Notes: generated by a model from the letters alone, not told the origin. A stretch of DNA of 64,000 bases from an uncultured Psychrobacter sp. (GCA_947495055.1 CANLXO010000001.1:248001-312000), one strand, 5' to 3'. Numbered from the stretch's first letter, positions 8,271 through 18,672 are shown. Translations and numbers: made by a program.

Positions 8271-10991
8271 TTATTCTTCAACCCACTCGCCTTTACGCCA
8301 ATAAACACCCCAGCGCGTAGCTTTGCCGTTTTTCTCAGAGCCGATGTACTGCTCTTTTTTCTTACGCGACCAACGCAAAATAGTCGAATTGCCATCAGGG
8401 TCTTCGTCTGGACCTTCGAATAAATACTGAAACTTATCTTCCATCTTATCTTTGATTTCTCGCAGTTCAGCTAGTTTTGGCGGACGCGTCTCCCGTACCT
8501 TTGGAAACTTGGATGCAGCTAAGAACATCCCAGCTGCCCCTTCACGCAAGATAAAGTAATCATCATGCTTGGTGGACTTAAGCTCCGGCAAATGGATAGG
8601 ATCCATACGCGGCGGCGCAGGCTCACCCGTTTTGAGTACTTTGCGCGTATTGTCACAGTTTTGACAAGCAAAATAAGGACCAAAGCGTCCAGTCTTTAGC
8701 TCCATTTGTCCATCGCACTTGTTACAGTCAATGGTTGGTGCATCAGAGCCTGGAACTTCAAATTTGCCTTCTTCTAGAATATAACCGTCACAATCTGGAT
8801 TATTGCCACAAATATGCAATTTAAGACCGCCGTCAACGATATAGCCGTTCATCGCCGTACCGTCTTTGGGACAGCGTTTTTTCTCCATCAAGTCTTTGAC
8901 TTCAGCCGCTTCGTCATCGCCCTCCGCATCGTCAAGATTGGCAAAGGCTTCAACGGGCATCAAATTCTTGGTACCTTTACAGCGCTCTTTTGGCGGTAGA
9001 TTGTAGCCTGTGCACCCTAAGAATACTCCTGTTGAACCCGTGCGCAGTTGCATCGGACGCGCGCATATATCACAGTGTACATCGGGCACATCGGTGGGGT
9101 CATTGGGACGCATGCCATCCTTGTCTTTGGCATGTTCAACTTTCTTTTTAAAGTCTCCATAGAAGTTATCTAACACATCTTTCCAATCAGTGTCGCCTTC
9201 TGCCACATGGTCAAGCTTGTCCTCAAGCGCGGCGGTAAAGGTATAATCCATCAAATCAGGAAAGCTATCTGTTAATCTATCGGTGACAATATCGCCCATC
9301 TTTTCGGCAAACAGGCGCTTATTCTCAAGTTTGACATAACCGCGATCTTGAATGGTTGAGATGATCGACGCATAAGTCGAGGGACGACCGATACCCTTCT
9401 TCTCAAGCTCTTTGACGAGGCTGGCCTCAGTATAGCGCGGCGGCGGCTTGGTAAAGTGCTGGCTGGGGTCGAGCTTATCGAGTATGAGCTTGTCGCCTTT
9501 TTTGACATCAGGCAGCAAGGTATCATCCGTTTTGGCAGGCGGCATCACACGAGTAAACCCGTCAAAGGTCATGGTGCGACCACGGGCTTTTAGCTCGACG
9601 TTACCCGCTTCTACAAATAGATTGACCGATAGATACTTGGCTGGCAACATCTGACAGGCCACAAACTGACGCCAGATCAGCTCGTAGAGACGAATAGCAT
9701 CGCGCTCTACGCCTTTGAGTTGAGTGGATTTCATATTGACGTTAGAGGGTCTGATTGCTTCATGCGCCTCTTGCGCGTTTTGTTTATTGCCATAAAAGTT
9801 AGGCTTTTCTGGTACGTAATTTTTGCCGTAGCTGTCTTCGATATAGCCGCGCGCATTAGCTAGCGCGTCCCCTGACAAAAACGTCGAGTCGGTACGCATA
9901 TAAGTGATATGACCCGCTTCGTATAGACGCTGCGCTAAGATCATCGTCTTTTTGACTGAGAACCCTAGACGCGTACTGGCCGCTTGTTGCAAGGTTGAGG
10001 TAATAAACGGCGCGCTAGGACGCGACTGCGTGGGCTTCTCTTCACGCTCTTTGACGATATAGTCGCTCGTTTTGAGAACCTCTAAAACTTTATCAGTGTG
10101 CTCCTTATTGACCAGCTTAAGGTTTTTATCGTTTTGCTTGGTCGCCTCTAAGCGGATGCTTATGTCTGCTTCTTTTTTATCATCGATATGCGTGTCAGCG
10201 TGAATTTGCCAATACTCCTCAGGAATAAAGGCGCGAATTTCGTGCTCACGCTCAACGACGAGGCGCATAGCAACCGACTGGACGCGGCCTGCTGACAAGC
10301 CACGCGCGACCTTTTGCCATAGGATTGGCGAGACCATAAAGCCGACAACGCGATCCAAAAACCGCCTTGCTTGCTGCGCATTGACGCGGTCAATATCGAG
10401 CTTTGAGGGCTGCTTAAAGGCGTTTTGAATCGCCGACTTCGTAATCTCGTTAAAGACTACGCGCTGATATTTGCTATCAGGCCCGCCGATGACTTCTTTA
10501 AGATGCCAAGCAATAGCCTCTCCTTCTCTATCCATATCCGTTGCTAGATAAATAGTATCGGCGTCTTTGGCGAGTGCTTTGAGCTCTTTGATGACCTTGG
10601 TTTTGTTTGGCAGTACTTCATAGACCGCCTTCCAGCCGTGTTCTGGGTCAACGCCCATGCGACGCACCAGCGCTTGCTGCGCTTTTTCTTCTTTTGATAG
10701 CGTATCGTCTTTTTTGGTAGTAGCAGTCTTTTTAGCACTTTTGCTGGCGCCAACAGGTAGATCGCGCACATGACCGATACTCGAGCGCACGACAAAATCT
10801 GGGCCTAAGTATTTGTTAATGGTTTTTGCTTTGGCAGGGGACTCGACGATCACCAAAGATTTGCCTTTGGAGGGAGTACCACCATCTGAAGTTGCCGCTT
10901 TAGTGCTCTTTGCAGCACGAGGCTTTTTGGCACTGCCCGTGGCTTTGATGGTTCTTTTAGTTGTGGTTTTTGCCATATCTGACGACACCAT
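8271..10991 (-). CDS. topA: DNA topoisomerase I (type IA)
   Basis: Relaxes negative supercoils by transient cleavage of one strand. The 906 residues contain a Lys/Ala-rich N-terminal extension of about 45 residues, the TOPRIM domain ([11 protein letters not shown] with Glu50; [14 protein letters not shown]), the catalytic Tyr364 in [10 protein letters not shown], and three C-terminal Cys4-type zinc ribbons (CDIC...C, CPKD...C, CNKC...CQNC), followed by a basic tail. The first ATG (10991) is used; an ATG five codons in (MAKTTTK) is an equally good start because neither has a clear Shine-Dalgarno. Size is close to E. coli TopA (865). Confidence 0.96.
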   Translation of the reverse strand: MVSSDMAKTTTKRTIKATGSAKKPRAAKSTKAATSDGGTPSKGKSLVIVESPAKAKTINKYLGPDFVVRSSIGHVRDLPVGASKSAKKTATTKKDDTLSKEEKAQQALVRRMGVDPEHGWKAVYEVLPNKTKVIKELKALAKDADTIYLATDMDREGEAIAWHLKEVIGGPDSKYQRVVFNEITKSAIQNAFKQPSKLDIDRVNAQQARRFLDRVVGFMVSPILWQKVARGLSAGRVQSVAMRLVVEREHEIRAFIPEEYWQIHADTHIDDKKEADISIRLEATKQNDKNLKLVNKEHTDKVLEVLKTSDYIVKEREEKPTQSRPSAPFITSTLQQAASTRLGFSVKKTMILAQRLYEAGHITYMRTDSTFLSGDALANARGYIEDSYGKNYVPEKPNFYGNKQNAQEAHEAIRPSNVNMKSTQLKGVERDAIRLYELIWRQFVACQMLPAKYLSVNLFVEAGNVELKARGRTMTFDGFTRVMPPAKTDDTLLPDVKKGDKLILDKLDPSQHFTKPPPRYTEASLVKELEKKGIGRPSTYASIISTIQDRGYVKLENKRLFAEKMGDIVTDRLTDSFPDLMDYTFTAALEDKLDHVAEGDTDWKDVLDNFYGDFKKKVEHAKDKDGMRPNDPTDVPDVHCDICARPMQLRTGSTGVFLGCTGYNLPPKERCKGTKNLMPVEAFANLDDAEGDDEAAEVKDLMEKKRCPKDGTAMNGYIVDGGLKLHICGNNPDCDGYILEEGKFEVPGSDAPTIDCNKCDGQMELKTGRFGPYFACQNCDNTRKVLKTGEPAPPRMDPIHLPELKSTKHDDYFILREGAAGMFLAASKFPKVRETRPPKLAELREIKDKMEDKFQYLFEGPDEDPDGNSTILRWSRKKKEQYIGSEKNGKATRWGVYWRKGEWVEE

Positions 10992-11228
10992 AATAAATGG
11001 ATTAAAAGGAATTACAAATCACTAGAGGATATAAGGTATTGATTATAAAAATAATAGTATTTAAAACAGGGTTATCAAGGAAGCCGCAAGAGATAGATAA
11101 CCGTAACCTAATTACAAAGACGTTACACTGCTATGAGTTGAGATGTCAACTGTAAAACAGCGCTTTGCCTAAAACAGTTTAAATAATAAAAGCGGTTTTT
11201 CTGTTAAGCCATGCTAAATTATTGGTCA

Positions 11229-11843
11229 TTAACTTGCGCTTTTTTGCGCGTTTTGCACTTGCAATGCCCATTTTTCTAACTGGGTTTTGAGCACTAATAG
11301 ATCAGGTTCGATGTTATAAGACTTATAAGCAGGATTGGTCGATGGACGCACATAGTCGACATCCTCCCAATAGATAATCACGCTGTTAGCTTGGGTAACC
11401 AGCGCCTTTACAAACGGCTCTATGCTTGGCGGCAGCTCAAGCGGCAGCTTATCTAAACTAAAATCTATCTTGGGCATCGGCTTTGCTGTCATCGTTTGAG
11501 TATTGGTGCGCACTTTTGTAGGAATATCAAGCTTGGTGCTCGTATCGGCTTTGATACTTTCGATACTGGTATCCGCGCGCCACTGACCATTGATAGCCTT
11601 GTAGCGGGTATGCGGCATTTTAATATTATCTAATACCAAGCCATACTGACCTATCATACCGCGCCCCATCTCGTTATCGCGTCCTTGCATCCACTCAGGA
11701 CAGGCGACCAGCTTTGGGTTGAGTTGCATACGCCGCGCCTCAATACGCAGCTTGTCCAAGCGCTGATCGATACCGCTAGGTTTGAGCGCCATCATACTGC
11801 CAAGTACGAACATTACGATAAGAATGGCGATCCATATTCCCAT
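11229..11843 (-). CDS. Conserved single-TM protein of unknown function
   Basis: Not recognised as a named family. The ATG at 11843 is preferred over an in-frame TTG three codons earlier because GGGG lies ten bases before it. The protein (204 residues) has one N-terminal hydrophobic helix, a basic stretch with DQRLDKLRIEARRM, then LNPKLVACPEWM and a low-complexity Thr/Lys/Asp linker. The C-terminal part includes VIIYWEDVDYVRP and ends in a predicted helix. Likely an inner-membrane protein with a cytoplasmic or periplasmic soluble part. It lies upstream of topA on the same strand but 237 bp away. Confidence 0.55.
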   Translation of the reverse strand: MGIWIAILIVMFVLGSMMALKPSGIDQRLDKLRIEARRMQLNPKLVACPEWMQGRDNEMGRGMIGQYGLVLDNIKMPHTRYKAINGQWRADTSIESIKADTSTKLDIPTKVRTNTQTMTAKPMPKIDFSLDKLPLELPPSIEPFVKALVTQANSVIIYWEDVDYVRPSTNPAYKSYNIEPDLLVLKTQLEKWALQVQNAQKSAS

Positions 11844-12088
11844 GACAATCAAACCCCAAACAAAATAGTGAAGTAAAGCAGTAGCCGCTACTTATAATGA
11901 GTGTACAAATTCAAAAATCAAGCTTGAGCGAATAGCAGACGAACAGAGCATGAATGCCATCTTGTTTTATATACTTAGCTTTCAAGCACTTAACGACAAA
12001 AAATATGCTCGGTAACAAGATGCAAAAAGTTGCGGCCTATAAAAAGGTGCTATCATAAACCATAACTCTCGATGCGCGCAGGTTTATT

Positions 12089-12613
12089 ATGATTCCTTTA
12101 TTCGCTGTATTGCAGTCCAAGCTGCAAAGCCCATCAATGATGGCTAAATCTAGCCTGAATTTGTCTATCTTAGGTGCCGCCTTGCTCGCCTTATCTGGCT
12201 GCGCTACTACCCAAAAGAGCCTCACACCAGAGCAATGTCAAGGCAGTAACTGGCAAGAGGTCGGCTATGTCGATGGTATGCGCGGTCGCTCAGGCGCTTA
12301 TTTTGGTTACTATACTAATAGCTGCGCTAGTGTCGTCGGTGCGACGCCCAATCGCGTTATGTGGGAGCAAGGTCGCCAGCAAGGGCTAAAGACGTATTGT
12401 ACGGAGCTAAATGCTTATAAGATTGGGCGTGAGGGCTATGATTGGCAACCCGTCTGTCCGCTTGAGGGTATTGAGAAGTTAGAGGAAGCCTACTCGCAAG
12501 GGCGCTACTATTATATCCGTCAGCGTGATCTTGACTATTTGCGCTCGCCCTATCCCTTTGGCTTTAGTGGCTACGGTCGCTACGGGTATGGCCCGTTTGG
12601 TTATGGCTGGTAG
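12089..12613 (+). CDS. DUF2799-like lipoprotein
   Basis: A small secreted lipoprotein with lipobox ALSGCATT. The mature part has the DUF2799 pattern: WQEVGYVDGMRGRSG, C-x-TNRV-type spacing, a GRQQGLKTYC motif and YSQGRYYYIRQRDLD. The C-terminus is Gly/Tyr/Phe-rich (GYGRYGYGPFGYGW). The ATG at 12089 has AGG six bases upstream; an internal ATG at 12137 would give a shorter, more typical signal peptide but has no ribosome site. Cysteines are paired as expected for a periplasmic protein. No function is known for the family. Confidence 0.7.
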   Translation: MIPLFAVLQSKLQSPSMMAKSSLNLSILGAALLALSGCATTQKSLTPEQCQGSNWQEVGYVDGMRGRSGAYFGYYTNSCASVVGATPNRVMWEQGRQQGLKTYCTELNAYKIGREGYDWQPVCPLEGIEKLEEAYSQGRYYYIRQRDLDYLRSPYPFGFSGYGRYGYGPFGYGW

Positions 12614-12647
12614 CCCTTTAAAAAGTTAAATTAAAAAACTTTGCCAA

Positions 12648-12688
12648 ATAAAAACCTCGCCGAATGACAAGGTTACTTGGGCGAGGTT
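12648..12688 (-). terminator. Terminator of the tonB-exbB-exbD operon
   Basis: AACCTCGCC (12653-12661) pairs with GGCGAGGTT (12680-12688). On the minus strand the stem is followed by TTTATTT, about 100 bp after the exbD stop. Confidence 0.6.
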
Positions 12689-12789
12689 GGAGAAAATACT
12701 ATTATTTTAATTTTCTTTATTATTGTTTTACTGATGTTCTTAGTTGGCGCTTTGCTGGTTTATTTAGTTAGCCTGTTTTTATAAATCCT

Positions 12790-13191
12790 TTATTCGCTGA
12801 CGAAAGCTATCTTAGTCAGTCCTGCTGTACTCGCCGCCGCCAATACTTGCGCTACCATATCGTATTTACTGTCTTTGTCAGCGCGCAGATGAATGGAAGG
12901 TTCATTATCTGCTTGAGCCTCTACGCTTAACCGCGAACTTAATTCCTCCATAGTAATCAAATCATCATCCCAAAACAGTCCAGCATCTTTATCGATACTA
13001 ATCTGAATGACCTGCTCTGGCGTTTCATTGACCTGCGCACTGGTCTGCGGTAGATCCAGCGGCACTGTTGGATTAAGTACTGTCGCTGTGAGCAAAAATA
13101 TAATCATTAGGACGAGCATGACATCGATGAGCGGAATTAGGTTCATCTCATTCATACTCTGCGTGTCATCGTCACCCAATTGAAATGCCAT
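12790..13191 (-). CDS. exbD: Biopolymer transport protein ExbD
   Basis: Energises TonB by proton flow through the ExbB-ExbD channel in the inner membrane. At 133 residues it is the normal length. It has one N-terminal TM helix with the essential membrane Asp in LIPLIDVMLVLMIIFLL, then a periplasmic domain (VIQISIDKDAGLFWDD; HLRADKDSKYDMVAQVLAAASTAGLTKIAFVSE). It is third in tonB-exbB-exbD, 103 bp after exbB. Confidence 0.93.
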   Translation of the reverse strand: MAFQLGDDDTQSMNEMNLIPLIDVMLVLMIIFLLTATVLNPTVPLDLPQTSAQVNETPEQVIQISIDKDAGLFWDDDLITMEELSSRLSVEAQADNEPSIHLRADKDSKYDMVAQVLAAASTAGLTKIAFVSE

Positions 13192-13294
13192 ATCTGCTTA
13201 CTCTCTTTATTACTCTTAATGTGTTTTTTGCTTTAATGCAGTCAACACTCGAATCATTAGGACTAACCCTCTGGCGTTGAACCAAAGTAGTTGT

Positions 13295-13870
13295 TTAGAC
13301 ACTCTTTTTTAGAGTACGGTCAGCCGACTGCGCCAAAAGATCATGGGCGCGATCATTGGCATGATACATAACGCGGCGATTGATACGGATAGCCAAGTTA
13401 TAAAACACCACTGCTGGAATAGCAACTGCGATGCCAAGTCCTGTCATAATGAGCGCCTCGCCTACAGGACCTGCCACTTGCGCAAGACCTGCTTGACCTG
13501 TGGTGCCGATATTACTGAGCGCATGAAAGATACCCCATACCGTGCCAAATAGCCCGATAAAGGGAGCGATAGCAGCGGTCGTGCCTAATATAGGCAATCC
13601 ACGCTCGCTGGCAAAACGATAACGGCCAATATGCTGAAGTAATGCCTGCTCGATCACCAAACGGCGAGTCGCTACGTCATCTGCGCTCGTATCCGTGCTC
13701 TTGGCCTGAATCTGCACGCTTAAATCATCTGCTACCGTACTTGCCAATTTGCGGCTTTGAACAATACGAATAATACCCGTCACCCAAGAGAGTACCGATA
13801 GCGCGAGTAGTATAAAAAACAGCGCTTTGGTGACCATATCGCTGTATTGCCAATAGCTCATAAAGTCCAT
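13295..13870 (-). CDS. exbB: Biopolymer transport protein ExbB (MotA/TolQ/ExbB family)
   Basis: Forms the proton channel with ExbD and drives TonB. The 191 residues have an N-terminal TM helix, a cytoplasmic helical stretch, and the conserved pair of helices with LGTTAAIAPFIGLFGTVWGI and GPVGEALIMTGLGIAVAIPAVVFYN. TolQ is excluded by pairing with tonB and exbD and by the Fur-controlled setting. It lies about 100 bp after tonB on the same strand. Confidence 0.93.
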   Translation of the reverse strand: MDFMSYWQYSDMVTKALFFILLALSVLSWVTGIIRIVQSRKLASTVADDLSVQIQAKSTDTSADDVATRRLVIEQALLQHIGRYRFASERGLPILGTTAAIAPFIGLFGTVWGIFHALSNIGTTGQAGLAQVAGPVGEALIMTGLGIAVAIPAVVFYNLAIRINRRVMYHANDRAHDLLAQSADRTLKKSV

Positions 13871-13969
13871 GTAGACTCCTAATGTTGCTCAATATATGTG
13901 TGTCAAACTTGGGTTGATAGGGGTCAGTTTATAACCTGACTACTTTTAAAATTTTTGTCTTATCTATCA

Positions 13970-15007
13970 TCAAAGTTTCATACGAAATGAAAAGTTAGCT
14001 ATGCTTTTAGTCGGCGCATTGCCTCTCGTAGCAGGATTGAGTTTGGCTCTTGATAATGCTTTTACAAAATCTCTGTCAAATGCGTTTTTACCTGAGCTCT
14101 TAGATATTTTTATGTTACTTATATTACCACCTGAGTCCACCATCATACTGACTCTAATTGAAGCCTCAACTCCTCTAAAACCATAATCTTTATTTTGGAT
14201 AGAGGTAAATATAGGTTCTCTTAACCAGCTTGACTGACCTATGTTGCCATAATCGGCAGGCTCATTACTCGCCGCCTGCGCAGCGGCCTCTTTTACAGCT
14301 TGTTGTTGCACGGCCTGCTCTAGCGCGCGTTTGGCTGCTTGCTTAGCCGCTAGCGCCTCAGCTGCTGCCTTGGCTTGTTGTTCTGCCTTGGCCTGTGCAT
14401 CCGCTTGAGCCTGTCGCTCAGCCGCTATTTTCTGTGCTTCTTTAGCAGCATTGGCTTTATCTTGTTCAGCCCTTTGCGCTTGGTGCTGTTTACGAAGGTT
14501 CTCTGCCTGTATCGCCGCCTCAGCCTCAGCTTGTGCGGCTGACTCTCTTTGCCGCTGCTCCCTAAGCTTTTGAGCAGCAAGCTCCTGTTGCGTAGGTATA
14601 TTGACGACTTGAGCTGGCTGTTTTTTGATGGGTTGCGGCGTAACCTTGGGCTTATCTTCTACTATTTTATTCTTTGGTTCTACAGCTTTTTTATCATCAT
14701 TAACCGTCTGTTTTTTGACGACAGGCTTAGGTTTATCAACAGGCTTGGATTCTTTAGCAACTTGCGTTTTAGGAGCGGCAGCAGGCTTAGTCATAGGCTC
14801 TGCTTGTTCTTTGACAACAGCCGCTTCTTTGATATTAGTAGGCGTTACTAGCTCAATCTCTATCGGCGTCACCTCTTCTGGCTCAAAGACAGGTTGCGGC
14901 TTTATCATAACCAGCGCCATCGCGGTCAAGACGTGCAAACTCACCACCAGACCGATGACAATCAGTATGAGTTTATACGGTGATGAGTGGCTGGTGGTCG
15001 GATTCAT
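13970..15007 (-). CDS. tonB: Energy transducer TonB
   Basis: Couples the inner-membrane proton motive force to outer-membrane receptors. The 345 residues contain an N-terminal TM anchor (about 12-34), a periplasmic Pro/Lys/Val-rich region, a long Ala/Gln/Glu-rich segment (about 135-245) that probably forms an extended helix, and a C-terminal TonB domain with YGFRGVEASIRVSMMVDSGG and a final helix-strand SFRMKL. It is longer than E. coli TonB (239) because of the Ala/Gln region. Upstream DNA carries two Fur-box clusters shared with the divergent siderophore ABC operon. Confidence 0.92.
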   Translation of the reverse strand: MNPTTSHSSPYKLILIVIGLVVSLHVLTAMALVMIKPQPVFEPEEVTPIEIELVTPTNIKEAAVVKEQAEPMTKPAAAPKTQVAKESKPVDKPKPVVKKQTVNDDKKAVEPKNKIVEDKPKVTPQPIKKQPAQVVNIPTQQELAAQKLREQRQRESAAQAEAEAAIQAENLRKQHQAQRAEQDKANAAKEAQKIAAERQAQADAQAKAEQQAKAAAEALAAKQAAKRALEQAVQQQAVKEAAAQAASNEPADYGNIGQSSWLREPIFTSIQNKDYGFRGVEASIRVSMMVDSGGNISNIKISKSSGKNAFDRDFVKALSRAKLNPATRGNAPTKSIANFSFRMKL

Positions 15008-15129
15008 AACGCTCTACGTCTTGTGTTAAGGACTTAAAGTAATGGCTTAGGTTTTATTCATGAGTATGAGTAAGCATGACAGACAACTAAAATGCGCAAA
15101 CTCCAAAAGTGGCTAGATGATATTATAAA

Positions 15130-15152
15130 TGAGAATCATTATCAATGATAAT
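15130..15152. promoter_or_regulatory. Fur box cluster 1 (tonB side)
   Basis: TGAGAATCATTATCA (15130-15144) differs by one base from the 7-1-7 Fur pattern TGATAATnATTATCA and overlaps ATTATCAATGATAAT (15138-15152). It lies about 125 bp upstream of the tonB start. Confidence 0.8.
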
Positions 15153-15210
15153 TTAACTAAAATATTCTGCATATTTGTCCTTATTCGTCTTATAAACATA
15201 TATACGGTAA

Positions 15211-15233
15211 TAATAATCATTATCATTGATAAA
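15211..15233. promoter_or_regulatory. Fur box cluster 2 (ABC-importer side)
   Basis: TAATAATCATTATCA (15211-15225) differs by one base from the 7-1-7 Fur pattern and overlaps ATTATCATTGATAAA. It is about 90 bp upstream of the siderophore-binding protein gene. Confidence 0.8.
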
Positions 15234-15321
15234 AAAATCACTATCCTTTATCATTGTCTCCAGAATGATCCCAACTTATAACAAAACTGCTATCTAAACC
15301 CTTCTGATTACCGAGTTTATT

Positions 15322-16362
15322 ATGCCAACCACTACTTATTCTAAACCCCAAAACGCGCCTTTGTTTAAAGGTCCTCTATTCGCGGCTATGGCATCACTAC
15401 TTGCTGTGAGTGTTGGCTTGACAGGCTGTTCAAACAGCTCTGAAACAGACGATGCCAAAGTTGAAAACAATAGCGCCGATGTATCATCAAACATCGCTGA
15501 CAATGATGCGGTATCGGTGGCAACTATCGATGTCGATACGGTCAAAGGAGCGGTAAGCTTACCTATCAATCCTGCGCCCTTAGTCGTCTATGATATGACT
15601 TTGATGCAGGATTTGGCGGCGTTAAATGTAGGTGTCGCTGGGATGCCAGATCAGCTACCGCTGGACAATCTGCGCTCTGATACTCAGCCTGATAGTGAAA
15701 ATGTCGGTACGCTTTTTGAACCTGATCTTGAAGCCCTAAACGCTATGCAGCCACAAGCTATTTTGATTGGTTCAAGAATGGCAGAAAAATACAACGAATT
15801 ATCCAGTATCGCGCCAACACTAGATATGAGCATCGATACCGCCAATATCTATGACTCTAGCAAACAGCGCTTGCACGACTTGGGCGCATTGTTTGGCAAA
15901 AGTGACGAAGCCTTTGCCCTGCAGCAAGATATCGACGGCCTTATCACTCAAACTCAAGAGTTGACCCAAGATAAAGGTAATGGCCTGGTCATTTTGGTCA
16001 ATGGCAACAAGCTATCCGCTTATGGCGACAAGTCACGGTTTGGTTTTATCCATAGTGTACTCGGTGTGCCTATGGCTGATACGCAAATAGAGGATGCCCG
16101 TCATGGTCAGCCCGTCTCATTTGAATACGTACAAAAAGTCAATCCAGACTGGCTGTTTGTCGTTGATCGCAGCGCCGCTATCGGTGAAGAAGGTGCGGGA
16201 GCCAAAGCGGTGCTAGATAATCCCTTAGTAGCTCAAACCCATGCTTGGGATAAAGGACAAGTGGTATATTTAAGCCCAGATGCATACCTTGCCTTTGGTG
16301 GATATTATCAATGGATGCAAGATTTGACGACGATCAAGAATGCATTTGCAAAGGCAAAATAA
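15322..16362 (+). CDS. Siderophore-binding lipoprotein of an ABC importer (FatB/CeuE/BauB-like)
   Basis: Captures ferric siderophore in the periplasm for the permeases encoded downstream. The 346 residues have a signal peptide with lipobox GLTGC, an Asp/Asn/Ser-rich linker (about 40-70), then the class III (helical backbone) fold of FatB/CeuE/YclQ proteins: a VVYDMTLMQDLAALNVGVAGMPD opening strand-helix, the NVGTLFEPDLEALNAMQPQAILIG motif, and the second lobe ending in QVVYLSPDAYLAFGGYYQWMQ. It is the first gene of a four-gene operon behind Fur boxes. Ligand class (catechol or mixed) is suggested by family only. Confidence 0.85.
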   Translation: MPTTTYSKPQNAPLFKGPLFAAMASLLAVSVGLTGCSNSSETDDAKVENNSADVSSNIADNDAVSVATIDVDTVKGAVSLPINPAPLVVYDMTLMQDLAALNVGVAGMPDQLPLDNLRSDTQPDSENVGTLFEPDLEALNAMQPQAILIGSRMAEKYNELSSIAPTLDMSIDTANIYDSSKQRLHDLGALFGKSDEAFALQQDIDGLITQTQELTQDKGNGLVILVNGNKLSAYGDKSRFGFIHSVLGVPMADTQIEDARHGQPVSFEYVQKVNPDWLFVVDRSAAIGEEGAGAKAVLDNPLVAQTHAWDKGQVVYLSPDAYLAFGGYYQWMQDLTTIKNAFAKAK

Positions 16363-16431
16363 GCGTTATGACAGTTCGAGCCATCGTTATTGATTGCATG
16401 TTCATCCCTTATCTTTAAGCCAGTAGACGTT

Positions 16432-17532
16432 ATGCCGTTATTTTCATCTCGCGCTCAGACTAGTGTCAAAGCCGATTCTTCTTTGCCAGCGCCATTATTA
16501 AGCTGGCAAAAAAAACCTCGCACTGATCTAAGTCATAACCATCGACGTGCTGCCATACCGCCTTGGCTCATAAATACCGGTAGCCTTCTGATTATGGGGC
16601 TATTGGTATTACTGAGCTTATCGATTGGGGTGGCAGACTTCTCTTGGTCGGGCCTTGTGCAAAGTCTTGTCAGTGGTAGCGGCAATTCAGACAGCGCTTT
16701 GATGCTCGTTAGTCGCTTGCCGCGTACCGTTGCTATTATCTTAACAGGTATCGCTATGGCAGTGGCGGGCATGATTATCCAAGTGGTACTCAAAAACCGT
16801 TTTGTTGAGCCCTCAATGGTTGGCGCAACGCAAAGCGCCGCTCTTGGGTTACTGGTAGTCAGCCTCCTATTTCCAGCCAGCGCCCTCATTGTCAAGATGA
16901 GCGTGGCAACCGTTACAGCGATGCTCGGTATGGTGCTGTTCATGGGGCTGATTCAAAAGATTCCACCTACTGATTTTTTGATGATTCCGCTGATTGGTAT
17001 TGTATTTGGCGGTATTATCGAGGCGGTGACCACTTATATCGCTTATCAAACTGAAACCTTACAGATGCTCAGCGTATGGCAATTTGGGGATTTCTCTAGC
17101 GTATTGGCAGGGCGTTATGAGCTGCTATGGTTGACAGGACTGCTTTGTCTGCTTGCTTATTTTATTGCTGACAAGCTCACTATCATAGGGCTGGGCGATA
17201 ATATTGCGCTCAATTTGGGTATCAATAAACGCCAGATCACTTGGGTCGGTGTCGGCATGGTCGCTATGATGAGCGCGGTAGTAGTGGTAACGGTAGGTGT
17301 CATTCCCTTTATTGGCTTGATTGTGCCCAATATCGTCAGCCGTATTATGGGCGATAAACTTCGGCGTAGCTTGCCTGCGGTAGCATGCTTGGGCGCATCA
17401 GCTGTCCTACTGTGCGATATCATCGGACGTTCTATTCGCTATCCCTTTGAGATACCTGTTGCCACTATTTTTGGTGTCGCCGGCACCGCCGTGTTTTTAT
17501 GGTTATTATTGCGCGCGCCAAGCGAGTCTTAG
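16432..17532 (+). CDS. FecCD-type ferric siderophore permease, first subunit
   Basis: Inner-membrane permease of the ABC importer, FecCD/BtuC family, 366 residues from the ATG at 16432; the frame is open to a TTG at 16390 but the extra residues look untranslated. A hydrophilic N-terminus of about 45 residues precedes roughly ten TM helices. Family motifs are SRLPRTVAIILTGIAMAVAGM and VGVIPFIGLIVPNIVSR, the latter being the coupling-helix region that contacts the ATPase. It belongs to the FatD/YclN/BauD-like subfamily, 38 bp ahead of the second permease. Confidence 0.87.
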   Translation: MPLFSSRAQTSVKADSSLPAPLLSWQKKPRTDLSHNHRRAAIPPWLINTGSLLIMGLLVLLSLSIGVADFSWSGLVQSLVSGSGNSDSALMLVSRLPRTVAIILTGIAMAVAGMIIQVVLKNRFVEPSMVGATQSAALGLLVVSLLFPASALIVKMSVATVTAMLGMVLFMGLIQKIPPTDFLMIPLIGIVFGGIIEAVTTYIAYQTETLQMLSVWQFGDFSSVLAGRYELLWLTGLLCLLAYFIADKLTIIGLGDNIALNLGINKRQITWVGVGMVAMMSAVVVVTVGVIPFIGLIVPNIVSRIMGDKLRRSLPAVACLGASAVLLCDIIGRSIRYPFEIPVATIFGVAGTAVFLWLLLRAPSES

Positions 17533-17570
17533 GCTCTGCCTCATCTCTCCTTTTATTAAAAGATTAGCAT

Positions 17571-18614
17571 ATGCTCTCACCGTCTACTTCTAGCAGTGTA
17601 AATACAAATGATAAGGCTCACGTTGAGACACCATTTAGTCAAAAGCGGCGTTTGGTGCACACACTAGCTGAACGTCCAATAGTCATAGCTGGCGTGGTCT
17701 TACTTGTATCCATACTCCTATTTATGACCATTAATGTTCATGGCTATTGGGACTTTGCCCTACCCTTACGCGGCAAAAAGCTACTGGCGCTTATGGTGGT
17801 GGCTTATGCGATTGGCGTATCAACATTACTGTTTCAAACCTTAACCCATAATCCTATCCTAACGCCCTCTCTCTTGGGTTTTGACTCGCTATATGTACTT
17901 TTGCAAAGTTTGCTGGTGTTCTTTTTGGGATCAATCAGTTATACCAGTATCGATCCTATAGCCAAGTTTGGGTTAGAGATTGCCTTGATGTTTGGCGCGT
18001 CGCTGTTGTTATTTAAAGTATTGTTCTCAAAGCGCAGTCAAGACCTAACGCGTCTTATATTGGTCGGGGTGATCTTTGGTGTGCTGTTTCGTAGCTTATC
18101 GGCGCTGATTGCCCGCCTGATTAATCCTGATGATTTCGTGGTGGTGCAAGCGGCCAGCTACGCGCAGTTTAATACGCTCAATCCTAAGCTGCTGGGTATC
18201 AGCCTTGTTATCTGTATGCTCAGCGCTATTGTCGTTTGGCGCTGGCGCTATCAGTGTGATGTGTTGATGCTGGGTAAACCGCAAGCGATCAACCTTGGTA
18301 TTAATTATCAGCGTTTGGCGTTTGGACTGCTGAGCGTCATTGCGGTTTTGGTAGCCACGGCGACTGCTTTGGTAGGGCCTGTGACTTTTTTTGGTCTGCT
18401 CGTATGCGCCTTGACTAATCGTATTACGCGGCGTATGTATCATAGCGAGCGGCTGGTATTGGTCAGTTTGGTGGCGATGATATGTTTGGTGCTCGGTCAA
18501 GCTGTCTTTGAGCAACTGCTGGATATGGCGGGCGTTTTATCCGTGGTGATTGAGCTGGCAGGCGGAATAGTGTTTTTGTTATTGATATTTATGACTCACC
18601 GTCGCCGCGTATGA
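17571..18614 (+). CDS. FecCD-type ferric siderophore permease, second subunit
   Basis: The second half of the heterodimeric permease, 347 residues and about ten TM helices after a hydrophilic N-terminus (about 1-35). Motifs are LRGKKLLALMVVAYAIGVSTLLFQTLTHNPILTPSLLGFDSLYV, shared with FatC/YclO/BauC, and TALVGPVTFFGLLVCALTNRITR, the ATPase-contact region. The ATPase gene follows 58 bp downstream. Confidence 0.87.
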   Translation: MLSPSTSSSVNTNDKAHVETPFSQKRRLVHTLAERPIVIAGVVLLVSILLFMTINVHGYWDFALPLRGKKLLALMVVAYAIGVSTLLFQTLTHNPILTPSLLGFDSLYVLLQSLLVFFLGSISYTSIDPIAKFGLEIALMFGASLLLFKVLFSKRSQDLTRLILVGVIFGVLFRSLSALIARLINPDDFVVVQAASYAQFNTLNPKLLGISLVICMLSAIVVWRWRYQCDVLMLGKPQAINLGINYQRLAFGLLSVIAVLVATATALVGPVTFFGLLVCALTNRITRRMYHSERLVLVSLVAMICLVLGQAVFEQLLDMAGVLSVVIELAGGIVFLLLIFMTHRRRV

Positions 18615-18672
18615 CTTTTAAAGCTTTAAAGTCTCAAAGCTATAAAAAATAAAATGATTAGAAGACATTGCT

